Source: Chondrilla cf. caribensis
Lineage: Eukaryota > Porifera > Demospongiae > Chondrillida > Chondrillidae
Reading direction: 5' to 3'
Assembly (NCBI GenBank): GCA_964020155.1
Contig: OZ026557.1
Coordinates: 552,501 to 616,500, forward strand
Length of the DNA: 64,000 nucleotides
Shown here: positions 1 to 13,269 of the stretch, piece after piece
How the letters are laid out: each line of letters begins with the position of its first letter
How positions within the stretch are numbered: position 1 is the first letter of the stretch
Notes under the pieces: model-generated
Databases searched by the model: none
What the model was told of the DNA's origin: nothing
What the model saw: only the letters and a program-made list of their open reading frames with translations
Position numbers and translations under genes: made by a program

Positions 1-117
<117 letters not shown>

Positions 118-132
118 CCGTATTACGCTCAC

Positions 133-2979
<2,847 letters not shown>

Positions 2980-3238
2980 CTTGCTTTCTCAAGAGTTTAC
3001 TGCAAAGATCCTGAACATATAATGATTTTCTTGTGAAATTAAATTCAAAGACGTCAACGAGAGGACGCATAAGCATAAAAGATGATATAACAACCCACCT
3101 TAAAATTCAAAGGCAGCCATTTTTCTTCCGAGTAGTTCGAATTCTTCTATTTTAGGGAACAAAATGGCGTCGAAGTCTTGTACCGTTGAAGACCTGGTCA
3201 TGATGAGCTATTAGCTGCTTATATGCACCTGCGGTAGT
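2980..3238. promoter_or_regulatory. Shared divergent promoter, AP2M1 / PIGP
   Basis: The start codons of AP2M1 (minus) and PIGP (plus) are 260 bp apart, so both must be driven from this interval. It contains AAAATGGCG at about 3162, resembling a YY1-type element, and CTTCCG, an ETS-like core. No TATA box was seen. That this is one bidirectional promoter is inference from spacing. Confidence 0.6.
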
Positions 3239-4193
3239 ATGCCAGGTCAATTTACAGGTCCAGGGCCCAGGGGAGAGAGAGCTGTATATGGTTTTGCTCT
3301 GTACCTTGGAACAATCGTCGTATTTGGTTTGTACATGTCTATTATGTGTATTGTATAGTTTGTTGATTGAATGTTTTTTTAACAATATGTACGCTATAAT
3401 GATCATAGTGTACATATAGAGACAATATACGTTACTGTCGATGCATAGTAAGTATATTTGGCTAGCCTTAAAATGTTTATCTCCAAATGTTGAACCATAG
3501 ACCCTTAAAACCCCTGCTTGTTGTAATTTGTAATCTCTAGAGGTTTGACTGGCAGGTTTGTCATGTCATGTGAGTGTCACATGGTTTGTCCAACTGTTGT
3601 GTAATAAGGTCTGTCCAACTGTTGTGTAATAATAATATGGTTTGTCCAACTGTTGTGTAATAATAATAATATGGTCTGTCCAACTGTTGTGTAATAATAT
3701 TTTGGTCTGTCCAACTGTTGTGTAATAATAATATGATCTGTCCAACTGTTGTGTAATAATGTTTGTTCAACTGTTGTGTAATAAGGTCTGTCCAACTGTT
3801 GTGTAATATGGTTTATCCAAATGTTGCATGTGTCACATGAGTGTCACGTGAATATCGCATGATTGTCACAATTATCAAATGGTTACTCTCACTGTTGTGC
3901 AATACAGTTTGTCCAGGTGTTGCATGTGTCACATGGGTGTCACATGTTTTGCTGGTGTATCATTGTAGGTGTGTACTATGTATGGGCTTTGGTACCCGAT
4001 TCAGTCCTCAACGCTGTTGGGATCACCTATTACCCACAAAAGTGAGTCTCTCTTCTGTTCCATGTACACCACGTACAGGATGTATAAATCAAATTAATAC
4101 GTATACATAGTGTATGTATAATATCCATTGTACTACAATGTACGTACATACTTTGAGCCAACTAACACGAACTCTAAAGGACCTCTCAGTCAT

Positions 4194-4226
<33 letters not shown>

Positions 4227-4969
4227 GTGTGTGTGCATGTGTGTGCGTGTGTGTGCGTGTGTACATACCTGTCTGTGTTCAATGATTAGTCAAGTTAATC
4301 TTGTCTGTTGGTAACATGCTTTGTGTGATCAGGTTGACAAGAAATACTTGCCTCTGTGTGTGTGTGTGTAGTTAATGCAGACCACTGTGTCAACTTTGAT
4401 GTACATATGTATTCATGTTGTAAGACATGTTACAAACATGCCCATGTACGTATTGGGGCAATTGTACATGTATTGCTTGTTCCATACAGGTATTGGTCTG
4501 TGGCCATATTTCTCTACATTCTTGTGGGATTTGTTTTCTACTTACTTGTGTACAATTCCATGAACTTGATGATGGTTCCTCCACTGAACTCTGTCAACAC
4601 AATAGAAGGTTAGCTGCTTCAGTTTATACATACACCTGTGTTCGTGTTTGTGTAGTGTGTGCAAGTTCGTGTGTTTGTGTGTGTTCATGTGTGTATGTGT
4701 GTGTGTGTGTGTGTGTGTGTTCATGTGTGTGTGTGTGTGTGAGTGTGTGTGTGTGCATGCATGCATGTGTGTGTACATGTGTGTGCGTGCATGTGTGTCT
4801 GTGCAATTTGATATTTATGTATACATTTACTTCATTAGATGAGCACACACATTATCAATCCGCTGATGAGGAGGTGTGTCCACAAGATGTAAGGGGCGGA
4901 TCATTACCAAAACTGAGGGACATACCCTTAACAAAAGTGTGTGAAATGCTATATCTCAATGATACGTGA
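3239..4969 (+). CDS. PIGP: GPI-GlcNAc transferase subunit P (PIG-P)
   Basis: Small membrane subunit of the GPI-N-acetylglucosaminyltransferase complex, which makes the first intermediate of GPI anchors on the cytosolic face of the ER. Four exons: 3239-3326, 3969-4041, 4490-4608, 4839-4969. All junctions keep frame and give 136 aa, close to the human size. Family hallmarks are VYGFALYLGTIVVFG (first membrane helix), WALVPDSVLNAVGITYYPQK (the conserved Trp-Pro-Pro-Gln-Lys signature region), then YWSVAIFLYILVGFVFYLLVY (second helix) and PPLNSVNTI. The cytosolic tail has LPKLRDIPLTKVCEMLY, matching the conserved 'ALRDISISEVN' type end. The start is the first in-frame ATG before the first helix. 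It is divergent with AP2M1. Introns carry a TGTTGTGTAATA minisatellite and GT repeats. Confidence 0.95.
3588..3815. repeat. Minisatellite in PIGP intron 1
   Basis: Eight or more units built on TGTCCAACTGTTGTGTAATA with variable numbers of trailing AATAAT, so the unit varies from about 22 to 33 bp. Confidence 0.9.
4195..4262. repeat. (GT)n microsatellite
   Basis: GT-rich tract with GC interruptions in PIGP intron 2. Confidence 0.9.
4640..4800. repeat. Interrupted (GT)n microsatellite
   Basis: GT repeat with TTC and GCATGCATGC interruptions; it takes up most of PIGP intron 3. Confidence 0.9.
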
Positions 4970-5049
4970 TTAATTGTAAAGTGTACATGTGGAAATATAA
5001 TTATTCATACTTTATTATCATTAATTGATTGCTATTGATGCAACAGGAT

Positions 5050-5335
5050 TAAAAGATAATAATATTGGCGATAAACATGCAATAACACATCATATGAATA
5101 CAATGAATCACTTATATGTACATGATATATTTGACATTCTAATATAACGTAATTAAGAATATCAATAATATAGTATTGATGCATATATAATATATTATGC
5201 ATTGAAAATAATAATATTGGTGATACATGTGTAATAACACATTATATGAACACAATGAATCACATATCATACGTATGTACAGGATATGTTTGACATTCTA
5301 ATATAACACATGGTTAAGAATAACAAAAGGGTAGT
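5050..5335. repeat. Tandem duplication of AT-rich DNA, ~155-bp unit
   Basis: The block with AATAATATTGG, then TAATAACACAT, ACAATGAATCAC and TTTGACATTCTAATATAAC occurs twice, about 153 bp apart, downstream of PIGP. Otherwise the 4970-5461 interval holds nothing recognised. Confidence 0.85.
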
Positions 5336-5461
5336 ATTAACCCACAGGTGTACACGTAGTCACGTATGTCATATTCGCATATGTGTGTACTTTCGGATGT
5401 GGTGGATGAAAGTGAGTGATGGAACCAATGGACCAACTACATGTGCGTACGTTCACAGTTG

Positions 5462-6412
5462 TCACCTCTTTTGGTTTTCTGGTGAGATATTCTTCTCCTT
5501 TCTCTGTCCACATGACACCAGTTTCACAATGTGTGTACGAACAGGTTCAAAGATGACTATGATGGATATGGGGGTAACCCATGTGGACAAAGCATACAGA
5601 CATGATGGGATGTAGTACCAAACTAGATCGGCTATCCCTTCATCGTCCCTAAACAGAACTGTGAAAGTTGGAAGGATCACTTGAAAGGCAGCCAAAACTA
5701 CATCGGATACGGTGAGAAAGATGGCAAGTTTGTAGAGAACGCGAAAGAGTGCAACGTCTTCAGCCATCGAATGGTGCTTGATGTAGCAGTAGGTGGTGAT
5801 GATGAAGGCCGAGGTGACAGCACAAGAACCAAATCCGACAACCACCCAGCTGAAAGCCACATGAGCGTAAAAGGACGGCTCGTTATTATCAGCACCGCAG
5901 CGTGCTTTGCTGTTCTCTCTCGCGGCATAACCGTAACTTGGAGCAAAAATCACCAAGGAGTTGAGTATACCGCAGACCCAGGGTGTGATGGCAACAAGAA
6001 CAAGAACAGGCCACTTGATGTACTGCGCTCCCTTCTTGATAATTACAAAGATTACAGCCCCATAAATCATTAATGAGATGAAGCTGACGGTAGGACCGAA
6101 AAAAGTGAAGACACGAGAAATAGCGCAAGACCACGGCTGTCGTCCTGGTTCCAAACTCCTGGGGACGTACCAGAATATAAGCCAGAACAAGCTACATATG
6201 TACACCAAACCTGCCAGAACAACATTGGCTAACGTCACCTTGATCGGCAACTTGGTCTTCTTGTGAACGAGGAGACTGACGAGTACAAAACAGTCCAACA
6301 AGAAGGGAGGCAAGATAAGTAGGAGAGAAATCACTCCATGTGCCACAGTATCAACTATGGTGTACTCGCCACCAAAGAACTTCGCTGTATCGTTCACAGA
6401 GACGTTGCTCAT
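5462..6412 (-). CDS. Orphan seven-transmembrane receptor (GPCR-like), intronless
   Basis: Single open reading frame of 316 aa on the minus strand. The short N-terminus has two N-glycosylation sequons (NVS, NDT). Seven hydrophobic segments can be placed near residues 25-50, 57-82, 96-124, 132-158, 187-213, 228-252 and 264-290. A Cys at the top of helix 3 (PWSCAISR) and one in the second extracellular loop (ARCGAD) could form the usual GPCR disulphide. The canonical DRY motif after helix 3 and NPxxY in helix 7 are not seen; the latter region reads TPISIIVIFEP. The tail is basic and short. The overall plan fits a divergent rhodopsin-like or lineage-specific GPCR; the ligand is unknown. The ATG at 6412 precedes a plausible extracellular head. 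No intron was needed, which suggests an intronless family or a retrocopy. Confidence 0.8.
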   Translation of the reverse strand: MSNVSVNDTAKFFGGEYTIVDTVAHGVISLLLILPPFLLDCFVLVSLLVHKKTKLPIKVTLANVVLAGLVYICSLFWLIFWYVPRSLEPGRQPWSCAISRVFTFFGPTVSFISLMIYGAVIFVIIKKGAQYIKWPVLVLVAITPWVCGILNSLVIFAPSYGYAARENSKARCGADNNEPSFYAHVAFSWVVVGFGSCAVTSAFIITTYCYIKHHSMAEDVALFRVLYKLAIFLTVSDVVLAAFQVILPTFTVLFRDDEGIADLVWYYIPSCLYALSTWVTPISIIVIFEPVRTHIVKLVSCGQRKEKNISPENQKR

Positions 6413-7314
6413 ATCCTTCGTCTAGGGTTACATCTACATCTATGTCTCCAAGTGAAATAATATGAACACTCTTTCAGGTACGTACTGTCTCAAGTATATG
6501 TGGCATCCCATTATATCTGTGTGTTCGAAGCACCCAACAAGTAGTGACAGGGATCCAAAACACGCTTCCTAATGCGAGGAGAACTATATGGCTTCAACGC
6601 CAATGGTTTAAGGGCATCATCTGTGAATGGCTCAGACAGAGCTGAAAGTATGGGTGTGAGTATGCACCATTCTTTGAGCAAATATGTATGCATGTATTTC
6701 ACTGAATAGGGGCATTTGGCACTACATTCAACTAACACATGCACCAAAAAATCAGGAATGTGTATTGAGGGACACACACAACATATCATAATATATTGTC
6801 CTGAATCCACACGCACACACACAGACACATAAACACACACACACACACACACACATACATACTTCAAAGCATCAGTCTACATAAACAACATGAAACAACT
6901 GAAAATGCACAAGCAGGGGATATTTTGGGGACATTACCAGGGAAAGTACCTCTGTGTACAAGATGACACTGCTAAATTGCTACATAACATTACATAACAT
7001 AACATAACATTAGTGAAACTTGAAATACAATTTGAATTGAATAATAAGGATAATAAAATCAATGTTCATATGATATGTTCAGATGTTCATAGGTTAATTC
7101 AATAATAATAATAAAATTAATATTCATGGAAGAAATGAAAAATTGAAAAGGTTAGACATCTTTAAGTATATTGTAGTATAATGCATTGTCAAGTAAATGT
7201 ATACATGTATATTATATATCATATAAAGATTATAATTCATATTATTTGTGTGTGAAATTATTCAAATCGTACATTTTACATGTATAAAATTACAGGTGTA
7301 CATATATATGTACA

Positions 7315-7378
<64 letters not shown>

Positions 7379-7387
7379 ACAAACAGC

Positions 7388-7454
<67 letters not shown>

Positions 7455-7860
7455 TGAAAGCAAAAAATCCAAAAGCAAGTTCAGTTTATCATAAAGAGGG
7501 AAATTTTGGGGGGTATTCTCACAGAAAGTACATGCTGACATTGCTAAGTCTATACACAACACCTCTTTATCAGAGTAACATGAAAGACAATCTACCCATA
7601 ACATCCATGGAAACACACCCTATAACCCTAACACAACACACGCTGAGTAAACCACTACCACATAAACACACGCGTCCTCCACATGCCAAGAATTTTGTTT
7701 ATGTTGTCGAGTAGGGTGTTTTTGGCTGGAAATCCCTAGAACTATGTATGTATACAACTACACAGTCAGCAGATTATACCACCCATGAACAAGCTTACAA
7801 AGCACTTACTGAGCAACTACAGAGAACACTGCCCACTGGTTCTTCACCTTATTAGGGATC
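6413..7860. other. Gene-poor intergenic region with repeats
   Basis: No convincing exon seen. It contains short CA repeats (near 6835 and 7315-7452), AT-rich DNA, and two diverged copies of a dispersed motif in which a run of G follows ATTTT and is followed by GAAAGTAC (about 6918-6980 and 7500-7560). A third copy lies near 8690. Confidence 0.6.
7315..7452. repeat. (CA)n microsatellite
   Basis: Pure CA repeat with one AAACAGCACAG interruption. Confidence 0.95.
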
Positions 7861-8339
7861 ACACTAGACTCAATTAAGAGTGTAAACCGCTCGGCGCAGC
7901 AAAATAGCTCAGAGACATTTGATCTCTACCATCCATTTTACTCATTTGTCAGCATAAGCAATATGGTTGCCAAATTGCGCAATTCAAAAAATGGAGGGAA
8001 GCGGTCTGCATACCCGAAATTGGTGTGAATTACAATACTAGGAACCGTATATTATGTATGAACCCACTAGCGACGCGAATCAATTGTGCACGCGATACGT
8101 TTGGTAGATGTGCATGAAAACGAATTGATTTTCAAAGTTTCTGTTTGTAGCAAACGTTGGCTGGTTAACCATAGTAAAACTGGCGCTACAAGTCTTACGA
8201 GGATTAATCAACGTTGTATACACTTATTAAACACGATGCTCGCTAAATCAAGTGAACAACGTTTCGTTCGTTTCGCGTAACTTGACCATGGCCTGACCAT
8301 ATGGCAGCTGCAGGATAACATTCGCGTTTATTATTTCAG

Positions 8340-8492
8340 CGTTTGCGTAACACTGAATATGGCTTATTCGCCATAAATGTTACCGAACGATTGTTCAATA
8401 AATTACTCGAAGTAAATACAGTAGCTTCGAACGTTTTTAGACACGAACACATAACGAACAACGCTTACGCCTGTGCCATAGATATTGGTTAC
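8340..8492 (+). other. Possible unassigned exon in the CpG-rich patch
   Basis: A 51-codon open stretch starts straight after an acceptor-like TTATTATTTCAG and ends at a consensus donor GTGAGT, in phase 0 at both ends. The residues begin RLRNTEYGLFAINVTERL. I do not recognise the product and found no partner exon, so this could be chance. Confidence 0.25.
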
Positions 8493-8510
8493 GTGAGTCC
8501 AATATCTATG
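8477..8510. repeat. Perfect inverted repeat, 12-bp arms
   Basis: CATAGATATTGG and its exact reverse complement CCAATATCTATG are separated by 10 bases, a small potential hairpin. Confidence 0.9.
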
Positions 8511-8814
8511 CCTATACGCAACGTGACGTCCCTCCATTTTATTGTTGTGCATCTTAACGTTCACGTGACTAAGATTATGCTATTTTTAGCCCTTGGTATT
8601 ACTATAGTATAATGCACGTATACAATAGCATGTAAAGATGACATACAAACGAACATTGGTACAACAATTACGTAGATGGTTGGTGTCACCTGAGGGGATT
8701 TTCCAAGGGAATGTACCTATGTGTTATGCTGACTGTTGCAGTTTTGGTTTCCATATGATCACCAAGACAACTGTGTCTGACACACCCACAAAGTCACTAT
8801 GAACACAATCACAC

Positions 8815-8876
<62 letters not shown>

Positions 8877-8882
8877 ACACAC
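8815..8882. repeat. (CA)n microsatellite
   Basis: CA repeat ending 30 bases before the orphan exon at 8913. Confidence 0.95.
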
Positions 8883-8912
8883 AACCTATGACTTATGTAT
8901 ACTATGTTACAG

Positions 8913-9030
8913 TATGTACAACACTCAGAATGAAGCTATTCAACAGCTAGAAGAGCAAATCATGGAATATTTGGATATGGAAGAAGATATCAAAAAAAAG
9001 ATGGAAAAATTATCATCAATGAAACATTAA
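8913..9030 (+). pseudogene. Orphan terminal coding exon, coiled-coil (possible p53-like remnant)
   Basis: After a good acceptor (CTATGTTACAG) there is an open frame of 38 residues ending in TAA. It is strongly helical and charged: YNTQNEAIQQLEEQIMEYLD, then MEEDIKKKMEKLSSMKH. Hydrophobic residues recur at heptad-like spacing. The last exons of p53-family genes A and B downstream also encode a short charged helix before the stop, and the DNA after this exon resembles the DNA after gene A. It could therefore be the surviving 3' exon of a third copy. No DNA-binding-domain exon was found upstream between 6.4 and 8.9 kb, so a real gene with unrecognised upstream exons is the alternative. Confidence 0.4.
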
Positions 9031-9177
9031 CAAACTACGTTTTAGATTTACTTCCAATCTTGCTCAATACCCACAATCTTGCAACACATTGATCAAACAT
9101 GTATACACATGTATATACAGAGCAACTTGCTTAGTATGTATCCTGCTTAGTACATACCTCAGTTAGTATGTACGTAC

Positions 9178-9285
9178 ATACACTGAGTGACTCCACTCAG
9201 TTCCTAGCTCATGTACACTATGTCCACCAGTACTGATAGCAAATACCTCTGATAAGAAGTACAGATTTGGTGTGCCCTTCAAGGT
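9178..9285 (-). repeat. Dispersed repeat, inverted copy at 24047-24140
   Basis: The reverse complement of this segment (words GGGCACACCAAATCTGTACT, CTTATCAGAGGTA, ATAGTGTACATGAGCTAGG) matches 24047-24140 at roughly 90 percent by eye over about 85 bp. Confidence 0.8.
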
Positions 9286-9389
9286 GCTTACTAAGCAAGC
9301 TTGAATGTACTCATTGTACTCATGTCTACCCTGGTGTGATGGACCAATCATTTTGCTCCTAGTCAGTCAAATTTAGAGAAACCCCTCTG

Positions 9390-9709
9390 CTTGCCCCATT
9401 CACGCCCCCTTACTATGCCCCTTCACACCTGCTTCATTCCCAGGGACAGTACCTTCAATGTCATTAAGACATACATTTTGTGCTATTACACAGAATTACT
9501 CTTTAAGCTGTATACAGTGAATGATCCAATGTATACATACTAAGGTAAGAAGGGATTTGCTAAAGGGGGAAATTGATGACATCACTGCTAATTCACTTGA
9601 GGTGAAGTATGCAAGTGGTAATCTGATTCTTTAATGCTAGTCTGTATGGATGGCATTTACCCATAACTACACACACAGTACACACACACAGTACATACAG
9701 TGCACACAC

Positions 9710-9752
<43 letters not shown>

Positions 9753-9766
9753 CACACACACACACA
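9390..9766. repeat. Dispersed/paralogous segment, related to 16.75-17.1 kb, ending in CA repeat
   Basis: Shares an ordered set of words with the segment after gene A: a CCCCTTC-rich start, GGGACAGTAC, GAAGGGA, CACTTGARGTGAAG, GTAATCT, CCATAACTAC, each copy running into a CA/CAGTAC microsatellite. The CA repeat here is 9693-9766. Confidence 0.6.
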
Positions 9767-10139
9767 TGAAAACACAGAGAGAGAGAGATGAAAGTAAAAA
9801 TAGAACATAATGATTCTTCTTCATCATAGCCATCCACAGACAATATAATGGAAAGTCACCCTCTATTGTGTCCAGTTCAGTGCTTTCACTCCACATGTAG
9901 TACATTATATAGTATTATATTATAGTATAGCATAATATCTAATAATATTATAGAATAAAGTATTGCATTATATTGTGTACTGCAGAAGATATGGGCTATG
10001 AATATCATTACCAAAATTCTGATACAATATTATATGTACACTAATGTGAGGAACATACACATACAAACTGTATTGATACCACATCATTAATACAGTTTAT
10101 ATAGTATACGTATATAGTAGTACATTACTATTATTAAAG

Positions 10140-10260
10140 GCTGTGACAGCTTCCCACACTCAGAAGCATGCCCGAGCATGCCCAACCACCACTGGTATAA
10201 AAGCAGCAGACCTGCCTGGGCATGCCATTCTGACGAACGGAAGGAAGTGAATCAACAAGT
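10140..10260 (+). promoter_or_regulatory. Core promoter of p53-family gene A with perfect p53 response element
   Basis: Positions 10164-10173 (AAGCATGCCC) and 10174-10183 (GAGCATGCCC) are two perfect RRRCATGYYY half-sites with no spacer, the optimal p53-family binding site. Twelve bases on is TATAAAAG (10196-10203), and a further half-site with 9 of 10 matches, GGGCATGCCA, lies at 10218-10227, about where transcription should start. A likely non-coding first exon follows, with a GTGAGT donor at 10279. Binding and start site are inferred from sequence only. Confidence 0.7.
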
Positions 10261-10433
10261 GAGAATACCGTATACCCACGTGAGTGATTCACACCTGTGT
10301 AAAGTCCCTACTGTACTGTAATAACCTAGTTGTGACCACAATAGCACACACTACAACACACTGTGCCCTGTATCTGGTACTTCTGTGTACTGTGTGTACT
10401 CCATATAACCTTTTGTAGGTGTCAACTGTTGTC

Positions 10434-12175
10434 ATGGCCCAAAATCTGGGAGAACCTGATTTCAATCCATTGGGACCACTCAATGTGAGAAAACTACATC
10501 ATGCTCTCCCTATACTGCAACCTGCTCACAAAGAGCTGCTCTAGAGTAGCACTAGTAACTTCAAGATGTGTACCTGTTTAGTACACTTGCTTCTCAAGCC
10601 TGTAATGGTGTTATACTCGGTGAAACCTGGATCTAAGGACACCCCAGGGACTAGTGTGTGTGTCATTTATGTGGTATAACCTGTCAATAAAGGACACTTG
10701 TGAAATTACTAGGGTGTCTGCCTACACTAGGGGCACCATGGTCTAGTTCTCTTACATTGGAACACTACACAAGGAGTGTTCATCTGTAGCTCACCTGCTC
10801 CCTGTCCCAAGAGCAGTCCAGTACTGATGAGCACCAATCCTCCACAATCCAGACAACACTCAATACTACAGCTACACTTAGGCTGTACTAAACCTACACC
10901 AAGTTGTGGATCCTCACATCAGTCACAGTGTACACTCTATAGCCAGTACCTGCTGTTCACAGAACTCACCAAACCAAAAGGAATTACAAGTCTGGAAAAT
11001 TAGGCCTTGAAACACTGACTATAGGGAAAGCAGCTACTTACACTATCTCAATATGACTACAGGGAACTGAACACAGCGGGAATCTGGATATAGCGGCAAT
11101 CTTAAGAGAGACCGATTCACGAGCAGCCAATCAATTTCACGTAAGGACGGGGTTAAGTATAGATTATACCATAGACACTCTATACTACGTAACCGTAGTA
11201 TAGAGTGTCTATATATTATGGTTCAGTATGCAATATTAATGGGAACGGAATATTTAGCGATTTAAGCACCTTCGGGCTCCGCCCTCAGGTGTTGATCGCT
11301 AAACTATCCATTAACCGGAAACCTTGCCCTCCGATATCCGCAAAAATTAAGTCGAGTCCGCCGCTGTGTAGACTTTTTGTTCTTTTCCGGCTCTATTTGC
11401 CTGAAATGGCCTTTAGCTTACCCTCTAAACGACCAAGAAATGCCCTGAGCCCAACCATACTGAAACTTCCAAAATGGCCGACTGTAGGCTATGTGAACAT
11501 TTCGGTCTGAAACTTTCAAACGGATCAATTTCAAAGCTTTAAACTGACATTGAAGGTAGATTAAAGCTTATTAATGTTTTTTTTAAGCTTTGGGCGATTC
11601 TACTGTGACGGATTTGACGAGCGTCGCACGAATAACAAAACTAGCAGAATTAACACTATTTATATTTCAACTACCCATATATTCTTATATAAATTTGACT
11701 GTTATTTATAATATATATTCAAGGCATAGGCTTGTGTATAAAGTTACAGAGGTTCTTAGGCAATGCATGTCTTATATTGTAGATAGCTGCAAACACCAGC
11801 AGGAAGAAGCAAATCTGCATTTATGTACAAGCAAGTGCAGCCCAATATTATATATACACCCATGATAAATGCATGCAATGCCGCACCCTCACTTATCCAG
11901 TTCCTTCACTTTATCTGCAAATCCACCTGAAACGGATGTGTGCGGATAAGTGAGGTCTGACTGTATCTAGTCATGCTGCGGTTTACTCCCCCTCCCCCCC
12001 CCCACACACACATACCACAACACTTCAATAGTGTTAATACATCAACACAATTCGTGTTTGATGTGGAAACTCCATTGTTTGTAGGTGGATGGGTTTACAG
12101 CCAATGTTTTCAACGAACAGGGACAGGTTGAGTAAGTTTGTGGGTGTGTATATGTGTGTGAATGCATGTGTGTGT

Positions 12176-12235
<60 letters not shown>

Positions 12236-12701
12236 TGTGCGTGTGTGTGTGTGTGTGATGATCCCTTCCCTTTTGTTACTATACAGTTTAGACCAAATCA
12301 GCCCAGCAAACAAGTATGGATGGTGTTTCAACCACGAGGAGAAGGTACAGTATCTCAAATCACCTTACATACTTTACATTCCATACTTACACACAGTACC
12401 CACAGCACATACACTGGCCACAGTATAATATGCATACATATAATGCAAACATACAGTACACAAAGAAGCATGTGTATACACTATTCCCTCTCCATGTAAC
12501 CTTCCAATGAACTGAGGGTTTATGTGGAGATGGATGTGATGTCGACATACACATAGCCTGTTACTAGGATATATATTAAACCAAGATTGTGAGATTGTGG
12601 ATTTTCTGTTCCTTTAGAGGGCAATAGAAGATGTACCAAAAGCTGTCTCACAAACTGTGAGTAATGATGCATGTGTGTGTACGTACGCATGTAAATGCAT
12701 A

Positions 12702-12736
<35 letters not shown>

Positions 12737-12742
12737 CACAGC

Positions 12743-12799
<57 letters not shown>

Positions 12800-12862
12800 C
12801 ACAGCACAGCACAGCACACACACACACAGCACAGCACAGCACAGCACAGCACACAGCACAGC

Positions 12863-12921
<59 letters not shown>

Positions 12922-13011
12922 CACAGCACAGCACAGCACACACACACACAGCACAGCACAGCACAGCACAGCACACACGCATGCATGCACGCAAACACAC
13001 ACACACACACG

Positions 13012-13065
<54 letters not shown>

Positions 13066-13186
13066 CACAGCACAGCACAGCACACACACACACACACAGC
13101 ACAGCACACACACACACACACACACACACAGCACAGCACAGCACAGCACACACGCATGCATGCACGCAAACACACACACACACGGT

Positions 13187-13269
<83 letters not shown>

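Larger units (their letters stand above)
7860..8640. other. CpG-rich patch, compositionally distinct
   Basis: This stretch is rich in CG-containing words (AACG, TTCG, GCGAC, TTCGCG), whereas the rest of the window is CpG-poor. It contains a perfect 10-bp palindrome ATTGCGCAAT at 7974-7983, which matches the C/EBP-type half-site pair, and a 12-bp inverted repeat at 8477-8510. Candidates are an unmethylated regulatory island or a young insertion. Confidence 0.45.

Noticed and set aside
10786..11003. Extra Ser/Pro-rich coding exon in p53 gene A
   Set aside because: An acceptor-like CTGTAG precedes it, but the frame that would continue from exon 1 stops at about 10888 and the open frame is out of phase. 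Exon 1 joins directly to 12085 in phase.
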